Assembly: GCF_000420065.1 (NCBI RefSeq)
Contig: NZ_ATUF01000002.1
Span: 1 to 64,000 of the forward strand
DNA length: 64,000 nucleotides
Direction: 5' to 3'
Source of the DNA: Varibaculum cambriense DSM 15806
Lineage (GTDB): Bacteria; Actinomycetota; Actinomycetes; Actinomycetales; Actinomycetaceae
In this document: piece after piece, positions 15,782 to 24,186 of the stretch
Layout of the letters: every line of letters begins with the position of its first letter
Position numbering within the stretch: the stretch's first letter is position 1
Notes under the pieces: model-generated
What the model was told of the DNA's origin: nothing
Databases searched by the model: none
What the model saw: only the letters and a program-made list of their open reading frames with translations
Position numbers and translations under genes: made by a program

Positions 15782-16915
15782 ATGGATCGAGAACAGCAAC
15801 TGGAAGTGGTCAATAATTCCTGGCCACCTCTTTCCGCCAGTCAAGCTGCCAAAGTCCTGAGGGAAATCCCGGATTTTCGCGAGGAGCGAATCGCAAGCCT
15901 CTGCCCTTCTGCCCGCCCTATGGCGGCCGCTTGCCTAGTAACTACCGCTAACGGCAAGCAAGTATTTTTAAAGCGCTACCACCAAAATCTCGTGAGCTCC
16001 GCCGAGTTGGAAGCTAAGCACTCCTTTGTCAATCAACTGGCCAACAAAGGCTTTCCCACCCCGCGTTTCTTCTGTTTTAACCAGGGCGACAGCACCCTGA
16101 CCACCGGAGAGTGGATTATCGAGGCCTCCGCCGGCGCTGCCGGGCAAGACCGCTACCGCGACCTGCGCTCTTGGTTACCTCCAAAAACCAGGGAAGAAGC
16201 CGTGGAACTGGGCAGAGTTGCCGCCCGACTCCGTATCGCTAGCCAAAAAATTCAGCCTCCTCAACTGGAGCCTGGCCCCTATCAAAACCGGATAGAACTC
16301 CTACTGGGAGATCCCCGGCCCAAGCTAGCAGGCTTCTTAAAAGCTCACCCGGTACTTGCTAACTATCTGCAAGACAGTGGCTACGATCTAGCGACCTCAC
16401 TAGAGCCTTTGCGTCCTTTTGCGTGCACGCTTTCTCCCTTAGCACAGGTTCCCCGCTACTTTACCCATGGTGACCTGCACGTTTCTAATGCTTTTTGGGA
16501 AGGAAACAGCGTATCTTCCCTAATTGATTTCGGGCTCGCTTGCCCCAATCCCCCACTTTTTGACCTGGCAGTATTACTGGAACGCCACAGTATCGACTGG
16601 ATCAGTATTACCGAAGGGAAAACCGATAGTTACTGGCCGCAGGTAGCCTGCGACTTACTAACCGGATACGAACAGATCTTCCCCCTGCCGGCGGAGGAAA
16701 TCGAGATGCTCGGTCCTCTGATTGCTCTTTGTAACGCCGAGTTCTCCCTTTCTGCCATCGAATATGACCTGCTGGCTCCGATTGAGCCACAGCTAAAAAA
16801 CTGGGCCTGGGATATCGGATTCCAGGGTCATAGCCAGTGGTTCCTGACCGAACCTGGCAAAAAATATTTGTCCCTTATCAACCAACTAGCGAAAGAAAAA
16901 GCATGCGAAAAATAG
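15782..16915 (+). CDS. APH-family kinase in the TPP-controlled operon
   Basis: 377 residues with the aminoglycoside phosphotransferase / choline-kinase fold: an N-lobe with the ATP Lys in VFLKRYHQ, a hinge near TTGEWIIEASAGA, the catalytic loop HGDLHVSNAF (His229, Asp231, Asn236) and the metal motif IDFG (Asp249). It is the first gene under the TPP riboswitch and overlaps the start of the transporter lipoprotein by 13 bp. From context it should phosphorylate thiamine or its hydroxymethyl-pyrimidine precursor after import; E. coli thiamine kinase ThiK belongs to the same fold. The exact substrate is unproven. Confidence 0.75.
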   Translation: MDREQQLEVVNNSWPPLSASQAAKVLREIPDFREERIASLCPSARPMAAACLVTTANGKQVFLKRYHQNLVSSAELEAKHSFVNQLANKGFPTPRFFCFNQGDSTLTTGEWIIEASAGAAGQDRYRDLRSWLPPKTREEAVELGRVAARLRIASQKIQPPQLEPGPYQNRIELLLGDPRPKLAGFLKAHPVLANYLQDSGYDLATSLEPLRPFACTLSPLAQVPRYFTHGDLHVSNAFWEGNSVSSLIDFGLACPNPPLFDLAVLLERHSIDWISITEGKTDSYWPQVACDLLTGYEQIFPLPAEEIEMLGPLIALCNAEFSLSAIEYDLLAPIEPQLKNWAWDIGFQGHSQWFLTEPGKKYLSLINQLAKEKACEK

Positions 16916-17934
16916 CTACCGCTTTAGCCTGCACCCTGGCTCTAACTCTGGCGGGGTGTGCCACGGGATCTAGTTCCGCAACTAGAGATCCCGAACTAAA
17001 AAACACTTCGGTTATTCTGGACTGGACCCCGAACACTAACCACACCGGGATCTATGTTGCCCAAGAAAAAGGTTTTTATCGGGAAGCCGGATTAAATGTA
17101 AAGGTAGTGCCTTTTTCTAAGAGCGGTGTGGAATCGGTAATGGCCGCCAAAGGTGCCGATTTCGGCTTCTCCGGCACCGACTCAATTGCCTCAGCGAAAG
17201 CCTCTAACCTGGGCATCAAAATGGTATTCAACCTGCAACCAAAATCCTCTTATATGGTGGGATTTTTAGATAAAGCTGATATTCAACGTCCCCGGGATCT
17301 GGATGGTAAAACCCTCGCTGATTTTGGGGGCGGGTTTCAACACATTGCCACCAGGATGCTGATTCAAAAGGACGGCGGCAAAGGAGATTTCAAGAAAGTA
17401 GTCGCCGGCGCCCAAACCCTGCAAGCAGTAGAACAAGAACGCGCCGACTTTGCGGAACTCCTCTCTACCTGGGAAGGGATCGAGGCCGAACAGAGCGGAT
17501 ATAAGCTCCGCTACTTTGATTACGGAAAGTTTGGTATCCCCACCACCCCAGCTCTCCTAGGGGTTTCAACCCGGGAAGACCTCATAAAAGAAAACCCGAA
17601 ACTGGTGCGTGCTTTCGTGCAAGCTACCCAGAAAGGCTACCAGTGGGCTATTGATCATCCCCAAGAAGCTGCCCAGATTTTAGTCAAAGCGAACCCGCAG
17701 GCAAAGTTAGATTCAAAACTAGCTGAGGCCTCACAGGCATTACTATCTAAAGACTATTGGCCAGATGCCACTGGCGGGGTTGGCCATGCCGATATGGATA
17801 AGTGGCAGAGCTACCTGGACTTCATTATCGAGCAAAAGCTAGTTTACGACGGGGATGGAAAACCTTACACGCAAAAGATTTCCGCCCCCGAGGTAGTAAC
17901 CAACGAGTTCCTAGCTAAGACCAGCAGTAAATGA
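16903..17934 (+). CDS. ThiY-like lipoprotein, thiamine-pyrimidine (HMP/FAMP) binding
   Basis: 343 residues from ATG 16903; a longer in-frame start at 16837 lies inside the kinase gene. A lipoprotein signal peptide ends at LTLAGC (Cys19). The mature NMT1/THI5-like fold opens with VILDWTPNTNHTGIYVAQEK and GFYREAGLNVKVVPF, the standard start of ThiY-type pyrimidine-binding proteins, and contains FGFSGTDSIASAKA. It delivers a formyl-aminopyrimidine or HMP-type thiamine precursor to the ThiX/ThiZ ABC transporter encoded next (4-bp overlap). Regulation is by the upstream TPP riboswitch. Confidence 0.9.
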   Translation: MRKIATALACTLALTLAGCATGSSSATRDPELKNTSVILDWTPNTNHTGIYVAQEKGFYREAGLNVKVVPFSKSGVESVMAAKGADFGFSGTDSIASAKASNLGIKMVFNLQPKSSYMVGFLDKADIQRPRDLDGKTLADFGGGFQHIATRMLIQKDGGKGDFKKVVAGAQTLQAVEQERADFAELLSTWEGIEAEQSGYKLRYFDYGKFGIPTTPALLGVSTREDLIKENPKLVRAFVQATQKGYQWAIDHPQEAAQILVKANPQAKLDSKLAEASQALLSKDYWPDATGGVGHADMDKWQSYLDFIIEQKLVYDGDGKPYTQKISAPEVVTNEFLAKTSSK

Positions 17935-18680
17935 AAAATCACTCGCGTCTAGTTGCCGTCGGCCTCGTCCTCTTATCCCTGGCATTATGGGAAGCTATTT
18001 GCCGCCTAGGGCAAGTTAACCCCAAGCTATTGCCTGCCCCCAGCGTAATTTTTAGAGCCGGGATAGAGGATTGGCCGGCGGCTTCGCTAGCCACGCAAGT
18101 AACCTTAATAGAGGTACTGGCAGGTACCTCGCTAGCAATTATTTGCGGAGTAGTTATCTCTTTCCTCCTGTGGAGTGCAAAAACTTTCGGGAAAGCGGTA
18201 ATGCCCCTGTTGGTAATCTCGCAAACCATACCGATAGTGGCGATCGCTCCTCTGCTGATCATCTGGTTCGGTTTTGGCGCAACCTCTAAAATCTTGCTAG
18301 TAGCATTATTCGGGATTTTTCCGATTATTGTGGCTTTTTCTAAAGGACTTACCGCTCCTTCTCGTGACCAGATTGATGTCGCGCGCTCTTTAGGCGCCTC
18401 CCCCGCCTGGATTTTCTCCCACTTGCGAATGCCGGCAGCTCTTGGGGATTTTATGACCGGACTGCGCATCGCGGTCACCTACGGGCCAGCCACCGCCGCG
18501 ACCGCCGAGTTTGTAGGGGCAGAAAATGGCTTAGGGATTTATCTACTCACCGCTCAAGGATCTTTCCGGACAGAACTAGTGTTCTTTGGAGCTGGAATCT
18601 TGACCCTAATGACCTTGGCAGCCTATCTGCTGGTAGAACTGGCTGAACTAGTATTGATCCCCTGGAAGAAGGCAAAATGA
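17931..18680 (+). CDS. ABC permease for thiamine pyrimidine precursor (ThiX-like)
   Basis: 249 residues, six membrane helices, of the SsuC/TauC/ThiX importer class. The cytoplasmic coupling loop VARSLGASPAWIFSHLRMPA (EAA motif) fits binding-protein-dependent importers. It overlaps thiY by 4 bp and the ATPase by 4 bp. Its role is assigned from pairing with the NMT1-like binding lipoprotein and the TPP riboswitch rather than from the permease sequence alone, since sulfonate, nitrate and pyrimidine permeases are alike. Confidence 0.88.
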   Translation: MKNHSRLVAVGLVLLSLALWEAICRLGQVNPKLLPAPSVIFRAGIEDWPAASLATQVTLIEVLAGTSLAIICGVVISFLLWSAKTFGKAVMPLLVISQTIPIVAIAPLLIIWFGFGATSKILLVALFGIFPIIVAFSKGLTAPSRDQIDVARSLGASPAWIFSHLRMPAALGDFMTGLRIAVTYGPATAATAEFVGAENGLGIYLLTAQGSFRTELVFFGAGILTLMTLAAYLLVELAELVLIPWKKAK

Positions 18681-19468
18681 GCCTACTAGAAATATCAGCA
18701 GTAACTAAAAAATTTACCACCCCGCCGCTGACCGCCCTGGAGAAGGTGGGGATGAGCATCAGCGAAGGAACAGTAACTGCCCTGGTGGGTCCCTCGGGTT
18801 GTGGTAAATCTACCCTACTGCGCATAATAGCCGGTCTCACCTCCCCCAATCAGGGAAAAATCTCTTGGTCAGTACCGAATCCCCTGGTTGCGCTCATGCC
18901 GCAACGCGATGGGTTATTTTCTTGGAACACTATCGAAGATAATGTGGCCCTGCCCTTACGTATCCGGGGAGTGCCCCGCCGGAAAGCCCGCGAGCGCGCC
19001 CACGCCCTCCTCGCCCAGTTCGAGCTGGAACAATTTTGTCGCGCCTACCCGGCACAACTTTCCGGAGGGATGCGTTCGCGAGTAGCCTTCTTACGCACGA
19101 TGCTGGCTGAACCTACCTTAGTCGCTTTAGATGAACCTTTCGGGGCTCTCGATCAGATAACCCGGGCTCAAATGCAACGTTGGCTCTGGCAAGCCACCCG
19201 TACCCAAGGATTAACTCTGCTATTGGTAACCCATGATATTGCTGAAGCAGTAACCCTAGCTGACCGGGTACTGGTGATGTCAGAGCGGCCAGGCAGGATT
19301 ACGGCTGATATTGAGATTGAAATTCCCGAACGTGCAGAATTTTTATCGACAGAGTCACCGAAAGCTGCGACTGCATTAAGTCATGGGGCGGGGCTACGCA
19401 CCACCCCGAATTTTGTTAAAGCCTATAAAGAAATTGAAAGTGCCCTGTGGGGCAAAGAAAAAAAATAG
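18677..19468 (+). CDS. ABC ATPase for thiamine pyrimidine precursor (ThiZ-like)
   Basis: 263 residues of the NrtD/SsuB/ThiZ group. Walker A is GPSGCGKST at about residues 38-46, the Q-loop is LMPQRDGLFSW, the signature is LSGGMRSRVAFLRT, Walker B is LVALDEPFGALD and the H-loop is LLVTHDIAEA. The C-terminal end (about 40 residues) is variable. It is coupled to the permease by ATGA and followed 10 bp later by a second NMT1-like gene. It energises import of the pyrimidine precursor. Confidence 0.9.
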   Translation: MSLLEISAVTKKFTTPPLTALEKVGMSISEGTVTALVGPSGCGKSTLLRIIAGLTSPNQGKISWSVPNPLVALMPQRDGLFSWNTIEDNVALPLRIRGVPRRKARERAHALLAQFELEQFCRAYPAQLSGGMRSRVAFLRTMLAEPTLVALDEPFGALDQITRAQMQRWLWQATRTQGLTLLLVTHDIAEAVTLADRVLVMSERPGRITADIEIEIPERAEFLSTESPKAATALSHGAGLRTTPNFVKAYKEIESALWGKEKK

Positions 19469-19477
19469 GGAGTAGAA

Positions 19478-20392
19478 ATGGAATTAACCCGAATTCGCAT
19501 GGAATATGTAGTTACCTGGCCTAATCATGCGGGTCTATTCGTGGCTCGCAAAAAAGGCTGGTATCAAGAGGGAGGCTTAGATGTTGACATCTCTTGGGAT
19601 GGTTTTGATCGGGGAACACCGGCACAACTAGCCGCCAAAGGAGAGTTTCAGTTTGCTTCCATTAGGTTAGGGGAACTGCTCGAAACTCGTCACAGCGAGC
19701 ATCCCTTCGTAGCCGTTGCTACTTTCAATCAAAACCAGTTAGGCGGGGTGATTACTCGCGAGGAGAACGGAATCCATCGTTTTCGAGATTTAGAAGGTAA
19801 AACTGTATCTATTCCGCCGGTTGAACGCCTCAAACAGATGGTGGTGGAAGCGGTAGAGAAAGATGGTGGCGATTTTTCCAAAGTTAATGTCGTAGACCCC
19901 GGAGTATTCGAACCGGATATTCGCGCAATTGAAAAGGGCAAATACGACGCCCTCTTCAATGTGTTGGGTTGGGAAGCTTACCAGGGCAGTAAACCCTTCT
20001 CCGGGGTTGTGCAACTATCCTTCGACGAGGTGGGAGTTACTCCTCACCATGCCTATTTCTTGTGTGTGGAGGAAAGTTATCTGCGTAGCCACGAAGATCA
20101 GGTGAGAGCATTCTTGGCGGCTACCAGCCGCGGATACGATTTTGCTCGCGACAATCAGGCAGAAACCGTCGATATTCTAGCTTCAACTATGTGTGCGAGT
20201 GAAGAGGACGTGCTCACTGCTTCCCTGGCCTATATGGCTCCCTCCTGGCATGCACCCTCGGGGCGTTGGGGAGAGATGGATGCCGAAATAGTACGTTCCT
20301 ACACTAAGTGGATGAGCGAAAACGGCTTTACCACCGCTACCTTAGCGGACGTGGAGGACGCTTACACTAACGATTACCTGCCCGAAAAGTAA
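19478..20392 (+). CDS. Second NMT1/THI5-like protein, without a signal peptide
   Basis: 304 residues, start ATG behind GGGAGTAG. The fold matches the ThiY family (RMEYVVTWPNHAGLFVARKK, GWYQEGGLDVDISW, then FRDLEGKTVSIPP), but the protein begins directly with the first beta strand and has no signal peptide, lipobox or membrane anchor, so it should stay in the cytosol. It is the last gene of the TPP operon, ahead of a strong terminator. Options are an intracellular pyrimidine carrier, a catalytic relative of yeast THI5, or a binding protein that lost its export signal. I cannot choose from sequence alone. Confidence 0.75.
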   Translation: MELTRIRMEYVVTWPNHAGLFVARKKGWYQEGGLDVDISWDGFDRGTPAQLAAKGEFQFASIRLGELLETRHSEHPFVAVATFNQNQLGGVITREENGIHRFRDLEGKTVSIPPVERLKQMVVEAVEKDGGDFSKVNVVDPGVFEPDIRAIEKGKYDALFNVLGWEAYQGSKPFSGVVQLSFDEVGVTPHHAYFLCVEESYLRSHEDQVRAFLAATSRGYDFARDNQAETVDILASTMCASEEDVLTASLAYMAPSWHAPSGRWGEMDAEIVRSYTKWMSENGFTTATLADVEDAYTNDYLPEK

Positions 20393-20407
20393 GCATCGTC
20401 AATAGAG

Positions 20408-20469
20408 TTTTCGGCTCGGGTACCTAAGTTTGCTAGCAAAACTAGCAGGTATCCGAGCCGAAACTTTTT
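20408..20469. terminator. Bidirectional terminator between the thi operon and terC
   Basis: A long stem TTTCGGCTCGGGTACCT / AGGTATCCGAGCCGAAA (20408-20424 and 20447-20463) has a loop that itself holds the small stem GCTAG/CTAGC, and is followed by CTTTTT. It serves both converging transcripts. Confidence 0.9.
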
Positions 20470-20474
20470 GGTCC

Positions 20475-21518
20475 TTAGTCCTGTTGTGGATTAGCTTTCT
20501 GGTGGCGCTGAGAGTACCAAATAGACAACAGCGCGGTACCTACGAGGACAACTAGGATATAGCCCATCGAAAAGCCAATAGAAGGTTCCGGGACCACCTG
20601 CGCCCATTTTTCTATGCCCAAGAAGGGGGCTTCGTGGGCGGCATGGATTATCAGTTTCACCCCGATGAATCCCAGGATTAAGGCCAGGCCGTAATGTAGG
20701 AACGCTAGGCGTTCTAAGAGCCCATCTACCAGGAAGAACAATTGTCGCAGCCCCATCAATGAGAAAGCGGTAGCGGCGAAAACAATGAAGGGGTGTTTAG
20801 TTAGGCCGAAGATCGCGGGGATGGAGTCAAAGGCGAACATTAGATCCGCAGACCCGATCGCGATGATCACCAAGAACATGGGGGTTACGTAGGTCTTTCC
20901 GCGGTGCCGGTAGAGCAGTTTAGCTTCCCGGAAGCCTTCGGAGACCGGCAGCACCCGCCGCACCAGGGTAGTGAATTTATTTTCCTGGTACCCTTCTGCA
21001 GATTCCCCCTCGTCCTCTTTGGTTATCCCTTCCCGCGCCTGACTGATCGCGGTGTAGATCAGGAACAGACCGAAGAGGTAAAAGATCCAGGCGAACTCGT
21101 TGATCAAAGCGGCGCCTATCAGGATAAATGCTAGGCGCAATACCATGGAGATTATGATTCCTAGCATGATCACTTTTTGCTGATAGGCGCGGGGAACTTT
21201 GAAACCATTCAAGATAATAATGAATACAAACAGGTTATCCAGGGAAAGCGACCATTCGGTGATCCAACCGGCCCAATACTGTGCGGCTAGATTCAGGTCC
21301 CATTGCAGCCAAACTACTAACCCGAAGGCGGCCGCAATCGCCATATAGATACCGGACCAGATAGCGGCCTCTTTAATAGTGGGTTCGTGAGCTTTGCTGA
21401 CGTGTCCGCGGAAATCAACTATCAGCAGCGCCAGAATAATCACTGCCAGCAACAGCCAGTTCCACCAGTGAATTACCTCGTGTCCAGGGGTGGCATTAAG
21501 CTCAGGCATCAGACCCAT
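20475..21518 (-). CDS. terC: TerC/Alx-family membrane protein
   Basis: 347 residues with about nine membrane helices. TerC hallmarks include EWSLSLDNLFVFIIIL (acidic intramembrane motif), GSADLMFAFDSIPAIFGLT and FAATAFSLMGLRQLFFLVDG. The family is tied to metal (especially manganese) export or metalation of secreted proteins. It is preceded by a yybP-ykoY manganese riboswitch in the right orientation, which strongly supports a manganese role. It lies downstream of the P-type ATPase gene. ATG 21518 has GGAGAACG upstream; an ATG three codons later is possible. Confidence 0.93.
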   Translation of the reverse strand: MGLMPELNATPGHEVIHWWNWLLLAVIILALLIVDFRGHVSKAHEPTIKEAAIWSGIYMAIAAAFGLVVWLQWDLNLAAQYWAGWITEWSLSLDNLFVFIIILNGFKVPRAYQQKVIMLGIIISMVLRLAFILIGAALINEFAWIFYLFGLFLIYTAISQAREGITKEDEGESAEGYQENKFTTLVRRVLPVSEGFREAKLLYRHRGKTYVTPMFLVIIAIGSADLMFAFDSIPAIFGLTKHPFIVFAATAFSLMGLRQLFFLVDGLLERLAFLHYGLALILGFIGVKLIIHAAHEAPFLGIEKWAQVVPEPSIGFSMGYILVVLVGTALLSIWYSQRHQKANPQQD

Positions 21519-21548
21519 GCAGCGTTCTCCATTTCGTTGGCGTTGTCT

Positions 21549-21642
21549 ATGCTCAGGTCTTCTTCCGCCTTTTCAGGCCCAACCAGCCGGGCAAGTTTGC
21601 CGTGATGACGACTGGCCTGTTAATGGAAGTACTCCCCTTCCG
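21549..21642 (-). ncRNA. yybP-ykoY (manganese) riboswitch candidate upstream of terC
   Basis: On the minus strand the leader holds the characteristic pieces in order: AAGGGGAGTA, CAGTCGTCATCACGG, CCCGGCTGGTTGGGCC and GGCGGAAGAAGACCTGAGCA. These match the yybP-ykoY consensus (a GGGGAGUA start and a purine-rich GACCU loop near the 3' end), and the element sits about 30 nt before the terC start. terC/alx genes are the best-known targets. It begins 4 bp after the stop of the P-type ATPase gene, so terC can be tuned separately from that gene. Confidence 0.8.
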
Positions 21643-21645
21643 GAT

Positions 21646-24186
21646 TTACTTTCTTATTCTAACGTGTTTTAGACGTAACCCCGAACCGTGATCTGGCCAA
21701 TGACGCCTCTCCCAATAGGTGCCGATAATCGCTAGTCCGGTCAGGGAAATCGCGCTGCAGGTAACCACTACCAGCCATTGTGCGAAAGATAGGATTTCTA
21801 GGGCGAAGAAGTTTCGCACCACCGGTATCGTAATCGCCGCGATTACTAGGGTGATCATGGCTACAACTAGACCTCCGCGCCAACTGCGTAGCGGCTGAGA
21901 CAGGATAGCCAGTAGCCCCAGTGCCCCGATTGCCAACACAATAGTAGCCGCCGAAGTAGCGGCCTCGGTGCGCCCCAACCATAGGTAGGCGCCAATCGAA
22001 GTGGATCCACACAGCAACCCCGCCGGTATGGATAGCTGGCCCACCCTACGCAAGAAACCGGGACGGTAGCGGCGGTTGGAGGGCGCAAGGGCTAAGAAAA
22101 ACGCGGGGATTCCGATAGTGCTAGAGGAGATCAGGGTCAGGTGCCGGGGCAGATAGGGGTAGCGAATACCTAAAATCCCGACTAAGAGTGCTAGCAGGGC
22201 CGCATAGGTAGTTTTTGACAGGAACAAGGTAGATACCCGCTCCATATTTCCCAGTACGCGTCGTCCCTCCCCTAACACTTGGGGCAGGGCCGCGAATTTA
22301 GAATCTAGCAGGACTGCTTTCGCCGCGGACTTGGTGGCTTGGGCAGCGTTTCCCATGGCAATCCCCAAATCTGCATCCTTTAAAGCCAGAGCATCATTTA
22401 CTCCATCTCCGGTCATCGCCACGGTTTTTCCCGCGGCCTGTAAGGCTTGCACCAGGGCGCGTTTTTGTTCCGGAGTAACCCGGCCAAATACCCGATGTTT
22501 TTCCAGAATTCGCGTGATCCCGGGGGCGTCCTCCGGTAGCTTTCGAGCGTCAAAGCCTTCGGTCTTAATCCCCACTCGTCCTGCCAAAGCGGCTACTGTC
22601 TGCGGGTTATCCCCCGAAATAATCAGAACATTTACCCCTTCTTGGCGGAAAAAGTCCAAGGTTTGCGCCGCATCTTCGCGCAGGCGTTCGGCGAGCACTA
22701 TTAACGCGCTCAGCCGCAATCCCGATGGTATAGCGGGATGCTCCGGGTCGATTTCCTGATTTTTAGCCTGTGCCAACGCCAGGACTCGTACCCCTTGCCT
22801 AGCCCAGGTCGCGGTTTGTTCTAGCGCGGGACCGTCAGCTGCCAATATAATTTCTGGCGCTCCCAACACCCAGGTATCACCCCCGCTGACCACCGCTGAC
22901 CATTTACGAGCAGAATCGAAGGGCACTAGCAGCGGGTTCTCCAAAGCCGGCGGCATAGTTTCCAAATCGTTAACTATCCGATCATAGATAGCTGCCGAAG
23001 TGTCATTTTCGCGCTCGCGGGTCAAAGCTTGCAGGGCGGCGGGCGCCCCTGCAGCTAAATCACCAGCCGACACTAGTTTATTTTCACCGGGGAGGGCGAA
23101 GCCGCGCGCCGCAATCTCCCCAGTAGTAAGGGTGCCGGTTTTGTCTAGACAAAGAGTGTCTACTCTGGCCAGGACTTCTACTGCCGGCAATTCTTGGATT
23201 AGCACCCCTTGACGCGCCAGTTTTAAGGAGGCCGCCGCGAAGTTTATAGAGGTGAGCAGCACCAGACCTTGAGGAATCATCCCCACGATTCCCGCTACTG
23301 CCGCCACTACTACCGGTCCGATATTCCCCCAGTTGACCTGGTTAAGTCCCCCCAGGTTACGAATTTGCGCTGCCCCCAGGAGGACAATCACCAGCGGTAA
23401 ACAATAGGTGATGACTTTCAGAATTTTGTTGATTCCTTCTTCCAATTCCGAATGTGCCATCTGGAATTTTTTAACTTGCAGCGCCATCTCGTTCGCCCAA
23501 GAGTGGCTACCAACCGCGCTAACCTTTACGTATCCATCTCCGGCTACCACCGCGGCACCGGAAAAAATTTCTTCGCCCTTGGCTCGCGCTCTCGGAACTG
23601 ATTCCCCAGTGAGGTTAGATTCATCCAGATAGAGGCCACTGGTGGCAACCACGGTCCCATCGGCAGGCACCTGGTCTCCCCGTCGCAAATGCAACAAGTC
23701 CCCCTGCACAATCTGGCGGGGAGAGATTTCTCTTTCTGCCCCACTTCGCACCACCATTACCGGGTTTTCTTGCAGAATACTGATTTTTTCCAGCACCCTT
23801 TTGGCCTTGAGTTCGCTAATGATGCCAGTGAGCGCATTGACCACCATCACGATCCCAAAAACGGTGTCTGCCCAATGACCGAAAATCAAGGTGACTACGA
23901 TACAGCTCGCCAAAATCGCATTAAATAAAGTAAACACATTGGCGCGCAGAATCTGCCAGACTGTACGGGTAGCTCGCGGGGTGAACTGGTTAACCAATCC
24001 GGCCTGCTTAAGTTTAGCGACCTCGTCCTCGCTGAGTCCTGCCAAAGCGCCTTCCGGTAGTTCGCTAAGCTCTTCCCCACTTACCGAGGGCGTTAATGCT
24101 GGTTGTGTATTTCCCGACGCGGGAAAGGGAGGAGTTATCGCGTCACCCTGAGTAGAGGGGCCGTGACCTTTTTCGGTTTCGCTCAA
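21646..24186 (-). CDS. P-type cation ATPase (CtpE-like)
   Basis: 846 residues. The phosphorylated Asp348 lies in [13 protein letters not shown] is present in the actuator domain (NLTGESVP), and [18 protein letters not shown] closes the P domain. There is no N-terminal metal-binding domain. The N-terminal segment [20 protein letters not shown] and the helix pattern resemble mycobacterial CtpE (calcium uptake) rather than CPx heavy-metal pumps, as the membrane motif is not CPC. A roughly 40-residue Pro/Thr-rich N-terminus is extra. The start is TTG overlapping the uvrB stop (TTGA). The ion is uncertain: calcium by family, manganese by its riboswitch-controlled neighbour. Confidence 0.88.
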   Translation of the reverse strand: MSETEKGHGPSTQGDAITPPFPASGNTQPALTPSVSGEELSELPEGALAGLSEDEVAKLKQAGLVNQFTPRATRTVWQILRANVFTLFNAILASCIVVTLIFGHWADTVFGIVMVVNALTGIISELKAKRVLEKISILQENPVMVVRSGAEREISPRQIVQGDLLHLRRGDQVPADGTVVATSGLYLDESNLTGESVPRARAKGEEIFSGAAVVAGDGYVKVSAVGSHSWANEMALQVKKFQMAHSELEEGINKILKVITYCLPLVIVLLGAAQIRNLGGLNQVNWGNIGPVVVAAVAGIVGMIPQGLVLLTSINFAAASLKLARQGVLIQELPAVEVLARVDTLCLDKTGTLTTGEIAARGFALPGENKLVSAGDLAAGAPAALQALTRERENDTSAAIYDRIVNDLETMPPALENPLLVPFDSARKWSAVVSGGDTWVLGAPEIILAADGPALEQTATWARQGVRVLALAQAKNQEIDPEHPAIPSGLRLSALIVLAERLREDAAQTLDFFRQEGVNVLIISGDNPQTVAALAGRVGIKTEGFDARKLPEDAPGITRILEKHRVFGRVTPEQKRALVQALQAAGKTVAMTGDGVNDALALKDADLGIAMGNAAQATKSAAKAVLLDSKFAALPQVLGEGRRVLGNMERVSTLFLSKTTYAALLALLVGILGIRYPYLPRHLTLISSSTIGIPAFFLALAPSNRRYRPGFLRRVGQLSIPAGLLCGSTSIGAYLWLGRTEAATSAATIVLAIGALGLLAILSQPLRSWRGGLVVAMITLVIAAITIPVVRNFFALEILSFAQWLVVVTCSAISLTGLAIIGTYWERRHWPDHGSGLRLKHVRIRK

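Noticed and set aside
15518-15844. Minus-strand frame across tRNA-Val and the riboswitch
   Set aside because: It overlaps a tRNA and a TPP aptamer on the other strand and has no recognisable product.
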